NCBI RefSeq assembly: GCF_017875645.1
Contig: NZ_JAGGMR010000001.1
Location: 2,294,001-2,358,000, forward strand
Reading direction: 5' to 3'
Length of the DNA: 64,000 bases
Source of the DNA: Nocardia goodfellowii
Lineage (GTDB): Bacteria; Actinomycetota; Actinomycetes; Mycobacteriales; Mycobacteriaceae
Shown piece by piece: positions 1-7,263 of this stretch. The position numbers and the translations under genes are program-made. Position 1 is the first letter of the stretch. Each line of letters opens with the position of its first letter. Below the pieces are notes generated by a model. The model did no database searches and was not told the DNA's origin. It was given only the letters and a program-made list of their open reading frames with translations.

Positions 1-356
1 GACCAGCCGAGACCGATCAGCAGCACGCCGCCGAGAATGCCCGCGATGGTGGCGATCAGAAAACTGGACCGCACCACATCACGCACCGCGCGGTCGGCCG
101 TGTGGCCGTTCTTACCCGCGGCGCTGACCTCGGCGGCGATCCGGTTGCCCGTGCCGGTGATCAACCCGACGCACATGGTGCGAATCTGGTTGAACAGCAC
201 CAGCGCCAACCCGCCGGCCGCGACCTGACGCACCCCGAGCGTGCCCATCAACGCGATGTTCGTCGTCGATACGGCGATCTGGGCCAGCTGGGTGAGCGCG
301 ATCGGCGTGGCCAGCGCGGTGAGGCGCTTGGAGTCGGCGCGGTACTGCGACAGCAT
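1..356 (-). CDS. MATE family efflux transporter (partial, C-terminus off the window)
   Basis: Only the first ~118 codons are inside the window. The frame opens at ATG 356 (a GTG lies directly before it), 43 bases after the SbnA-like gene stops, behind a GGAGGGGG ribosome site. The translation has an alternating hydrophobic pattern with the N-terminal signature LATPIALTQLAQIAVSTTNI, then MGTLGV and an FNQIRTMCVG segment, typical of MatE/DinF-type drug or metabolite antiporters. As the last gene of the iron-box operon, its likely job is export of the finished metallophore; that role is inferred from position. The rest of the gene, and possibly more biosynthetic genes, lie to the left of the window. 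Confidence 0.75.
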   Translation of the reverse strand, partial: MLSQYRADSKRLTALATPIALTQLAQIAVSTTNIALMGTLGVRQVAAGGLALVLFNQIRTMCVGLITGTGNRIAAEVSAAGKNGHTADRAVRDVVRSSFLIATIAGILGGVLLIGLGW

Positions 357-399
357 CACCACGCCCCCTCCGCTCCGTACCCGCTGCTCCGACCGATCC

Positions 400-1434
400 T
401 CATCGGGCATTCACCAGTTGATCGGTGCGGTGGGCGGGTGCGTAACGGTCCAGCAGTTCCAGCACCTCGCGTTCGGCGGCGGTGTCGAGCAGATCGCGCT
501 CCTTCATCCAGTCGTCGTCGAAGACTGTGTCCAGGTATTTCTCGCCGCCATCGCAGACGATGGTGACCACGGTCGAGCCGGGCGGGAACTCCGCCAGGCG
601 GGTGAGCCCGGCGTGCACCGAACCGCCCGCGGAGCCGCCGATCATCAGGCCCAGCTTCGCTGCGACCGCCCGAGCGGTGGCGAAGGCGGCCACGTCCGAC
701 ACCTTGACGCCCTCGTCCAGCAGCGAATAGTCGACGGCGGTACCGATGGTCGCGCCCGGCGGCGTGCCGGTGCCCGACTGCCAGTACGGCCCGCCCGGTC
801 CACCGAACGCGATCGAGCCGACCGGTTCCACACCGATCACATGCGGGGTGCAGCCGAGCTGACGTAACCGGGTCGCGGTGCCGAACAGCGAACCGCCGGT
901 GCCCACCGCGGAGAGCAGGATGTCGACCCGCGGCACGTCTGCCAGCAATTCCTCGGCCACGGGGTAGTAGCCGACCGCGTTGGCGTCATTGTTGTGCTGT
1001 TCGGTGAAATAGGCGTCCGGCAGCCCGGCCGCCATCGCCTCGGCCAGGTCTTCCCGGGCCGAGGTGGCCAGGTTGTCATCACCCTCGTCGGCGACGAACA
1101 CCAGTTCCGCACCCATCGCTCGCATCGCTCGCAACTTGTCCTTACACGCGTGATGATCGACCACTGCGGTAAAGCGATACCCACGTTCGGCAGCAACTAC
1201 CGCAAGGCCGAGCCCGGTGTTCCCGGACGTCGACTCGATGATATGCCCGCCATCGGGCAGCAAACCGCGCCGCTCGGCATCGTCGACCATGGCGCGCGCC
1301 ATCCGGATCTTGGCCGCGCCCGTCGGATTGAACTGCTCCAGTTTCAGCAGCAGCCGGGTGCCGGTGTCGGTACGGGCCAGTTCGAACAGCGGGGTGCGGC
1401 CGATCAGATCCGTCACGCGCGTGACGAGCGGCAT
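400..1434 (-). CDS. SbnA-like PLP-dependent diaminopropionate-forming synthase (cysteine synthase fold)
   Basis: A fold-type II PLP enzyme of 344 residues. The PLP lysine is expected at K42 within GAAKIR, where cysteine synthases have GSxKDR. STSGNTG near residue 75 binds the substrate carboxylate, and GTGGS plus GGSAGG hold the cofactor phosphate. In the SbnA family O-phosphoserine condenses with glutamate (SbnA itself) or, in aminopolycarboxylate pathways, probably aspartate, to give an N-carboxyethyl amino acid later split by the SbnB partner. The ATG at 1434 sits behind GAGGAG and opens directly on the conserved LIGRTPL start, so a longer upstream frame is rejected. It follows the decarboxylase by 50 bases and precedes the exporter. 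It is distinct from the cystathionine beta-synthase at 49.9 kb, which has the usual GSSKDR motif and CBS domains. Confidence 0.85.
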   Translation of the reverse strand: MPLVTRVTDLIGRTPLFELARTDTGTRLLLKLEQFNPTGAAKIRMARAMVDDAERRGLLPDGGHIIESTSGNTGLGLAVVAAERGYRFTAVVDHHACKDKLRAMRAMGAELVFVADEGDDNLATSAREDLAEAMAAGLPDAYFTEQHNNDANAVGYYPVAEELLADVPRVDILLSAVGTGGSLFGTATRLRQLGCTPHVIGVEPVGSIAFGGPGGPYWQSGTGTPPGATIGTAVDYSLLDEGVKVSDVAAFATARAVAAKLGLMIGGSAGGSVHAGLTRLAEFPPGSTVVTIVCDGGEKYLDTVFDDDWMKERDLLDTAAEREVLELLDRYAPAHRTDQLVNAR

Positions 1435-1484
1435 GGGTGTCTCCTCATCAAGGGTCTGCGGGTGGTGCGGTGGAACCGGGGTAA

Positions 1485-4400
1485 CTAGGAGTCGAACGTC
1501 CAGCGGACGCGCTCGCCGGGCGCGTCGTGCAGCACGATCTTCGGTGGAATCGGCAGGTCGTGGAAAGCGGATTCGTTCGAATCCATTTGGTAACCGGCGG
1601 TATTCGGGTAAATGAGCAGGTCGCCCACCTCGGCGTGCCGGGGCAGCGGGATACGCCGCCAGCTGAGCATGTCGGATTCGAGGCAGGTGGCTGCGCCGAC
1701 GGCGGCCGGTGTCGGGGTGCCCGGCCGGTGTGGCCACAGCACCGGATCCGGCAGGAACTCGCTGTCGAACCACTGCTCGGACAGGCTGAGGCTGGTTCCG
1801 TCCACGGTCAGCACTTGGTACGGCCGGCCGTGCGCGAACCGGGTCTTGCCGCCCTGCACGCGGAACACGGTGCTGCCCGCATTGTCCAGCAGTGCCCGGC
1901 CCGGTTCGATGGCCAGCCGGATATCGTTGTCGCGCAACCGCTCTCCCAAACGACGCTGCTCCAGCACCGCCGACAGCATGGCGGGTCCCGGTGCCGGGAA
2001 ATGGTACGGATAGAACGAGTCGAAGTTCTTACCGGCGTGGAACCACTCGCTGTTCACGCCCGCCGTGAATTCGGTCCAGGCCTGCTCGGGTACGTAATCC
2101 ACGCCGAATCCACCACCGATCGAGATGGTGGTGACCGGGTGGCCGAGTTTCCGTGCCGCGAGGCAGTGATCGATGAGCTCCTCGGCCTGTCCGGCCCGGG
2201 CGGCAGCGTCATACCCCGAGAGGTGAAAACTGAAGCCCTCCAACTGAATCGGCTCCAGCCCGGCCGGCCCCGCCGCACCGATCACCGACATCGCCGCGCC
2301 GATCTCGCTATCGGACAGTCCGAACCGGCTCGCCGAACCAGCCGGCAGCACCCGCAGCAGCACCCGCGCCGGCGTCGCCGCCGAGGCGATCCGTTCCAAC
2401 CGCCGCAACTCGTCCAACGCGTCCAGCGCGATCAACGCCCCGTGCCGCACCGCCAGCCACAGCAGATCATCCGACTTGGCCGGCCCGGTCACCATGAGCT
2501 CATTGCCCCGCACACCCTGCGCCAGCGCGGCAGTCAACTCCCCGACACTGGAAACATCGACGCCGGTGCCGTTTTCGGCACAGGCCCGCGCGACACAACC
2601 GGCCTTGTTCGCCTTCTTGCCGTAGTAGATCGCGCCGTCGACACCCGCGTCCACGAAGACATCACGGAAACCCTGGATATTGCGCGCGACCCGCTGCGGA
2701 TACATCAGATGAAACGGACCACCTACCGCAAAGGCGATGTCCTCCAGCAGGTGCTGGTCATCTAGGACCCGCTGCTCCCACTCGTCACGATGAGCGGGCA
2801 GGGGGAGAGCGACGGTGTCCACCGAAATAGTTTCCGAGGCAGTCGCTTCCGAATCGATCGACGCGGACGGTTCCGTATCCGTAGCCTCGTCGGAACAGGC
2901 GACCTCGGAGGAGGCATCGGCGAAAGGAACCGCGGGCGCTTCGGTCTTGTCCAGATCCGGGCGGGGTTTCCGATCCCACCTGGCGCGCTGCGCCGGGGGT
3001 TCGGCTGAGGCGCGCATCGATGAAACAGGCTGTGCGGCAGCCGCTTCTCGGCGCAGGGGGTCGACCGCAGGTTCCGGAACTGATTTCTGTGGGGCGACAT
3101 CTTTGACTGCGCCGGTGCGGCGGATGTCGTCCAGGAAGGGACCGGCCAGGGGTGAGTCGCCCTGGGTGCTGGTGTCGACGGAGGTCTTCGTGTCGGCCGT
3201 GGCCTGGGTGTCGGTGTCGAGGGGGCTCTTGCTGTCGGCCGTGACGTGAGTGTTGGTGACGATTGAGTTTTTCTGCGCACCCGTGACCTGGGTTTCGGCA
3301 TCGACCGGTGCGTCGTCCCCGCCCTTAGTCTCGCTCGCGAGGTTGGTGTCGGTGTCGACGGGAGCGGCGTCTTCGGTGTTGTCCGGGGTTTTGGTGTCGA
3401 GAGCGGTCCCGGGGTGGCTCGCGAACTGGGTCTCGGCGTTGACGGGCGACTCGCTCGGGCCTCCGACCTGTGCCTCGGCGTCCGCGGGTGTCCTGTCCCC
3501 GGCCTGGGCCTCTACTTCGCCCTCGCCCTCGGAGTGGTCGGCGTCGATCGGGTCCTCTTCGACCGAATTGCGAACAGCTGCCGCGATATCGTCCGGCATG
3601 GTCGAGTGCTGCACTGCCGGGTCAGCGTCAACGTCACTCGGAATCAGTGTTTGCGAAACCGATTCGCCAGCCGTCCCATCCATTTCGAGTTCGGCCGGTG
3701 TGATGTCATCGATGCACGGCTCACCCTCGTTCTCGATGTCTGTATCAGTTGCGAGATCATGCGTGACTTCGCCGCTGCGGAACTCGTTCAGCGGATCATC
3801 GGCAGACCCGCCGAACACCGCGGCGGTAGGCGCGTTGGTCGTCGTGCCGAGTGATTCGGTGGTGGTTGTGTCGGTCCCGACCACAGTTGTGCCGGTTGCT
3901 GATTCGGTGGGAGTCGCCTCGTTCTGGACTCCGGTCGAGTCGAGGGTCGCCGACTCGACAGTTTCCGAGGTGCCGGAGCCGAGCTCGATCGACTCGGAAG
4001 CGGTCACCTCCTCCGATCGTGCATCGATGACTGCGAGTTCGTCGGAGAACATTTCAGGAAAGTCAGCTTCAGCTGCGAGTTCGGGCGTGGTTCCGCCCGT
4101 TGAGAATTCATCCAGCGGATCGTCGGCGGGAGCGTCGACCAACTCGGTCGATTCGGCAGCGGCCACCGCGCTCGGACGCGCATCGAGTTCGCCGTAGATC
4201 TCTTCGGGGAAGCCCGCATCAGCAATGAGATCGACTTCGCTCGAGCGGAATTCGTTCAGCGGATCGTCGGCTGGGGCCACATCGACCAACTCGGCTTCGC
4301 TATCGTCCCCTGGTGTGTGGGTTGCGGCTTCGGTGTCGTCCGCTGTGGTGCTTGCCAGTTCCGCGATAGTCGCCTCGACCTCGCACGCTGCCGGGTTACC

Positions 4401-4898
4401 GGCCGCCAACGCTTCCGCTGTGCCGGAACCGGACTCGATCGATTCAAGGGCCGTCGCCGCGCAGCGCTGCGTATCGGTAACCGTCAGTTCGTCGGCGACT
4501 GTCTCGGGGGTGCCCGCTTCAGTTGTGGTTGACGGCGTGCGCTTTCGGGACTTCGACTTCTTACGCCCGGGGCGAGCGCCGCCGGGGCCGGGGTGGGCAT
4601 CGACGGGCTTGCTGTCGGCCGTGGTCGGTTCGGTGGCGACGCGGGGGTCGGGTTCGGGGTTGGGGACGTGGGGGTCTGGGGGGTCGGGGATGCGGGGGTT
4701 CTGGTCCGGGGGGCTCGGATCGCGTGGATCGGGGTCCGGGGATCGGGGGTCGGGGTCCGCGGGGCCGTCGGGGGCCGGGCCGGGGATCCGCGGGTCGTGG
4801 TCGGCCTTCGCGGGGGCGTCGGATTCCACGTCGAACAGCGCCAGATTGTCGGTATCGAACAGGCCTATGGTCAGTTCGGCGGTGGAGTCTAATCCCAC
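1485..4898 (-). CDS. Type III PLP-dependent decarboxylase (Y4yA/SbnH-like) with giant disordered N-terminal extension
   Basis: The protein has 1137 residues. Residues ~695-1137 are an alanine-racemase/ornithine-decarboxylase-type domain. YYGKKANK places the Schiff-base lysine at about K762, IEPGRALLDN is the PLP-phosphate/substrate region, and SIGGGFGVDY is the glycine loop. Such enzymes decarboxylate carboxylated diamine intermediates, as SbnH does in staphyloferrin B synthesis. Residues 1-690 are low-complexity: Pro/Asp-rich repeats (to ~90), a basic RKKSKSRKR patch (~110), then acidic Thr/Ser/Asp/Glu sequence with three ADDPL[N/D]EF motifs at 210, 258 and 366 and many PVDAETQ-like units (~440-600). 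Family members are normally near 450 residues. The GTG start overlaps the SbnB-like stop by 10 bases and has GGAGG at the right spacing; codon 3 is the rare TTA. The frame is open throughout, so I treat the extension as real, though an internal start for a short form cannot be excluded. Confidence 0.8.
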   Translation of the reverse strand: MGLDSTAELTIGLFDTDNLALFDVESDAPAKADHDPRIPGPAPDGPADPDPRSPDPDPRDPSPPDQNPRIPDPPDPHVPNPEPDPRVATEPTTADSKPVDAHPGPGGARPGRKKSKSRKRTPSTTTEAGTPETVADELTVTDTQRCAATALESIESGSGTAEALAAGNPAACEVEATIAELASTTADDTEAATHTPGDDSEAELVDVAPADDPLNEFRSSEVDLIADAGFPEEIYGELDARPSAVAAAESTELVDAPADDPLDEFSTGGTTPELAAEADFPEMFSDELAVIDARSEEVTASESIELGSGTSETVESATLDSTGVQNEATPTESATGTTVVGTDTTTTESLGTTTNAPTAAVFGGSADDPLNEFRSGEVTHDLATDTDIENEGEPCIDDITPAELEMDGTAGESVSQTLIPSDVDADPAVQHSTMPDDIAAAVRNSVEEDPIDADHSEGEGEVEAQAGDRTPADAEAQVGGPSESPVNAETQFASHPGTALDTKTPDNTEDAAPVDTDTNLASETKGGDDAPVDAETQVTGAQKNSIVTNTHVTADSKSPLDTDTQATADTKTSVDTSTQGDSPLAGPFLDDIRRTGAVKDVAPQKSVPEPAVDPLRREAAAAQPVSSMRASAEPPAQRARWDRKPRPDLDKTEAPAVPFADASSEVACSDEATDTEPSASIDSEATASETISVDTVALPLPAHRDEWEQRVLDDQHLLEDIAFAVGGPFHLMYPQRVARNIQGFRDVFVDAGVDGAIYYGKKANKAGCVARACAENGTGVDVSSVGELTAALAQGVRGNELMVTGPAKSDDLLWLAVRHGALIALDALDELRRLERIASAATPARVLLRVLPAGSASRFGLSDSEIGAAMSVIGAAGPAGLEPIQLEGFSFHLSGYDAAARAGQAEELIDHCLAARKLGHPVTTISIGGGFGVDYVPEQAWTEFTAGVNSEWFHAGKNFDSFYPYHFPAPGPAMLSAVLEQRRLGERLRDNDIRLAIEPGRALLDNAGSTVFRVQGGKTRFAHGRPYQVLTVDGTSLSLSEQWFDSEFLPDPVLWPHRPGTPTPAAVGAATCLESDMLSWRRIPLPRHAEVGDLLIYPNTAGYQMDSNESAFHDLPIPPKIVLHDAPGERVRWTFDS

Positions 4899-5899
4899 AG
4901 GGGCACCTCCGTGCCGCGTCCTTCGGCGATCGCACGCTCGGCGAGGGCGTGCGCGACAGCGATATCGGTGAGCACGAGTCCAGAGTTGTAGACGAAGATC
5001 TTCTCTTCGTCGCTGCGGCGCGCCACGGCGCGGCGGGACAATATTTGCGGCAGTTCCGCGTCCACCGTCCGCAGCCGCCCGTCCGGCCCGGCCATGTCGG
5101 TGCCGGTCAGCTGCATTTGCTCGGCGCTGGTGGCGACGACGCGGTCGGCCTCGATCAGGGTGGACGGGGCCAGCCCGTACCCGACGAGGACCACGGTGGA
5201 ACCCGGCGCCACGTCAGCGGCTTCGAGCGCGACCTCGGTGCCGGGGCCCGCGGTCGCGAGCACCACGTCGGCGTGCGCGGCGGCCGCGCGCGCGTCGGTC
5301 ACGGTTTCCAGCAGGGCGTGCGGATGGTGTTCGGCCAGTTGGCGGTGCACCGCGTCGATGCCCTCCGGATGTGTGCCGTACAGCATCAACTTGCGCAGCC
5401 CGGGGTTCGCGGCGAGCAGATGCGGCAGGGCGTTGCGGCCCTGGGTGCCGGTGCCGATGAGCAGCACGCTCTCCGCGCCGCGGCGCATGGTCTCGCGCAC
5501 CAGCAGCGCCGACACGGCCGGGGTGCGCAGCGCGCCGACGCGGGCGCAGTCCATCATCGCGATCGGCGCACCGGTGGTGTCGTCGTAAAGGGTGATGGTG
5601 GTGTAGTAGCGCTTGGTGCTGCGGTCGTGGCCGGGGTCGAACTTGTAGGAGGTCTTCATCGCCACGACGCGGCGGCGGCCGTCCCGGCCGAGCATCGCGT
5701 AGGCCACCGACCAGCCGTCCGGATTCGCCACGCTGAGTTTGCGTGGATTGTCCGAAAGTCCCTCGGCAAAGGCCAGATACGCGTCCTCCACCGCGCGCAC
5801 GACATCGGCGGGCGTGATCGGTACGTCGGCCAGATCGGTTCGGCTCAGTACGCGCAATGGCGTCGCTCGATCACGAGTGTTCAACGGATCCTCGATCAT
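4889..5899 (-). CDS. SbnB-like ornithine cyclodeaminase/mu-crystallin family dehydrogenase
   Basis: A 336-residue NAD-dependent enzyme. The Rossmann motif is LLIGTGTQGRN. MKTSYKFDPGHDRSTKRYYTT and the DCARVGALRTPAVSALLVR strand carry the residues that bind the carboxylate in ornithine cyclodeaminases. SbnB oxidatively cleaves the SbnA product to release 2,3-diaminopropionate and a keto acid, so an adjacent SbnA/SbnB pair is diagnostic of diaminopropionate chemistry. I place the start at ATG 5899 (MIEDPLNTRD), 29 bases inside the oxygenase gene. A longer frame to 5998 would add an arginine-rich, non-conserved stretch. It is followed by the decarboxylase with a 10-base overlap, so translation is probably coupled across three genes. 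Confidence 0.85.
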   Translation of the reverse strand: MIEDPLNTRDRATPLRVLSRTDLADVPITPADVVRAVEDAYLAFAEGLSDNPRKLSVANPDGWSVAYAMLGRDGRRRVVAMKTSYKFDPGHDRSTKRYYTTITLYDDTTGAPIAMMDCARVGALRTPAVSALLVRETMRRGAESVLLIGTGTQGRNALPHLLAANPGLRKLMLYGTHPEGIDAVHRQLAEHHPHALLETVTDARAAAAHADVVLATAGPGTEVALEAADVAPGSTVVLVGYGLAPSTLIEADRVVATSAEQMQLTGTDMAGPDGRLRTVDAELPQILSRRAVARRSDEEKIFVYNSGLVLTDIAVAHALAERAIAEGRGTEVPLWD

Positions 5900-7004
5900 C
5901 TCGGTCCCAACCTGCTCCCGCCACCGCATCCGCTCGCGCCGACTCCGCCGGCCGCGCACCACCAGCGAACGGGGCGACAATTCGCTGGCCGTACCCATTC
6001 TCGTCGGCTTCCGCGGCCCGGCGCCGCCGTTCGGGCAGGCGGATGTTGACGCGCTTGAGCCACCGGTCGGTGCCGTCGTACCGCGCGGTGAAGGGCACCC
6101 GGCCGTGCACGGCGACGTCGTTGTCCACCAGCAGCAACTCGCCGGGGTGCAGTGCGGCGGTGACGCAGACCCGTTCCAGTTCGGCCGTCAGATGCGCGTA
6201 GGCCGCGCGGAACTCCGGCCCGGCGTCATCGAGCGGAGTGTAAGCGGGGTCGTAGCGAAGGGTGAGATCCGCTGTGCCGTCCAGGGTTTCGGACCAAATG
6301 GTGGGCAGGGGCGGCGCGGTGTGCCGCTCGTGTCCGGTGCCGTAGGAGACGTCCGGCAGGATCGGCAGCGTGGGCGTCCGGAGCAGCCGGTGCTCGTCCG
6401 CGCTGAGTACGACCCGCCGCACCGAGGACACCGTGGTGCCGACCAGATCGGGGTTGCGCAGGCAGCCCAGCATCAGCAGGTTCGCGCGCTGCGGATGGAA
6501 CGCGTCCTCGGTGTGCGGGGACAGCAGCGCCTTGCTGCTCGCGCCGGACTGCTCGTCTTCGTGCCCCGGCGTGGGCAGGATGTTGTTCACCAGCCGCCCG
6601 TCCTGCTGGCCCTGCCAACCGAAAGGCTCACCGGCGCAACGCGCCAGCAGCAACATGACGATGTCCAGTTCGCTCCAGCGCACCGCCTCGCGCCAGCTGT
6701 GCGGCGTCGGCCCGAGTTCGTCGTCGGACAGCGGCAGACTGCTGACGATGGTGGCGCCCGCGCTAGTGGCGGGTGCGCGCATGGCTTCGCGCACGGTGCC
6801 GGGCAATTCGGTGGACCAGCGATCGATATGTCCGGCGAGCGCCGGGTTGGTCAGCGCCCGGCCGACTCCGCCGGGCTGCGCGGCCAATGTGGTGCAGATC
6901 TCACGGGCGAGCGCACGCACCGCCTGGCCGTCCGCCGACGGGAGCTCGCGTCGTTCGATGTCCTGTGGGTGAAGCGTTTTACGTTCGGAGAGAACGCTTT
7001 TCAC
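5871..7004 (-). CDS. Fe(II)/2-oxoglutarate oxygenase of the clavaminate synthase / arginine-asparagine hydroxylase type
   Basis: A TauD/TfdA-superfamily protein of 377 residues. HTEDAFHPQRA at ~164 supplies the first two iron ligands as HxE, the variant used by VioC, AsnO and other free-amino-acid beta-hydroxylases rather than the usual HxD. DNDVAVHGRVPFTARYDG near 320 carries the distal histidine, and DRWLKRV the arginine for 2-oxoglutarate. The likely reaction is beta-hydroxylation of arginine or a related amino acid for the metallophore; the exact substrate is inferred. GTG 7004 is preferred because AAGGGA sits just upstream; ATG 7025 is the alternative. It is first in the operon and lies behind the iron box at 7082-7100. 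The 3' end overlaps the SbnB-like gene by 29 bases. Confidence 0.8.
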   Translation of the reverse strand: MKSVLSERKTLHPQDIERRELPSADGQAVRALAREICTTLAAQPGGVGRALTNPALAGHIDRWSTELPGTVREAMRAPATSAGATIVSSLPLSDDELGPTPHSWREAVRWSELDIVMLLLARCAGEPFGWQGQQDGRLVNNILPTPGHEDEQSGASSKALLSPHTEDAFHPQRANLLMLGCLRNPDLVGTTVSSVRRVVLSADEHRLLRTPTLPILPDVSYGTGHERHTAPPLPTIWSETLDGTADLTLRYDPAYTPLDDAGPEFRAAYAHLTAELERVCVTAALHPGELLLVDNDVAVHGRVPFTARYDGTDRWLKRVNIRLPERRRRAAEADENGYGQRIVAPFAGGARPAESARADAVAGAGWDRDDRGSVEHS

Positions 7005-7081
7005 CGGGAGGTCCCTTCTTCGCATTAGTCGAAAAGCGGGTTAAGACGTGTCGCACTGCGAAGCTAGTACCTCGCGCCGCC

Positions 7082-7100
7082 TTAAGCAAGGCTTACCTAA
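7082..7100 (-). promoter_or_regulatory. Iron box (IdeR/DmdR-type operator) upstream of the metallophore operon
   Basis: TTAAGCAAGGCTTACCTAA matches the 19-base actinobacterial iron-box consensus TTAGGTTAGGCTAACCTAA at 15 of 19 positions and keeps its dyad. It lies 78-96 bases before the first gene. In mycolata IdeR with ferrous iron represses siderophore genes at such sites. A Zur site (TGAAAATnATTTTCA type) was looked for and not seen. Confidence 0.7.
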
Positions 7101-7263
7101 GCGAGTCGGGAAAAATAGCGAAGTCGCATGAAATCGTAGGGGTCGCGTAGCTATCGGTCCAACGCAGTGCCGCGTGTCGAGGGTGGAAATCCGTTGAGCA
7201 GGGACGATGCCGGTCCCCGCGGGTGTTCAGGAGTCTTGGCACCGGCGGACGGACAGCTTTGCG

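Noticed and set aside
3250..4197. A plus-strand Ser/Val-rich frame of 315 codons opposite the decarboxylase extension.
   Set aside because: It is the mirror of the low-complexity minus-strand repeats and has no ribosome site; it adds no motif of its own.
4523..6049. A plus-strand Gly/Arg-rich 508-codon frame.
   Set aside because: It is antisense to the SbnB-like gene with its clear domain pattern; composition is typical of G/C-rich shadow frames.
7082..7100. Zinc (Zur) control of the metallophore operon, as for EDDS.
   Set aside because: The palindrome fits the iron-box consensus, and no TGAAAATnATTTTCA-like site was seen.
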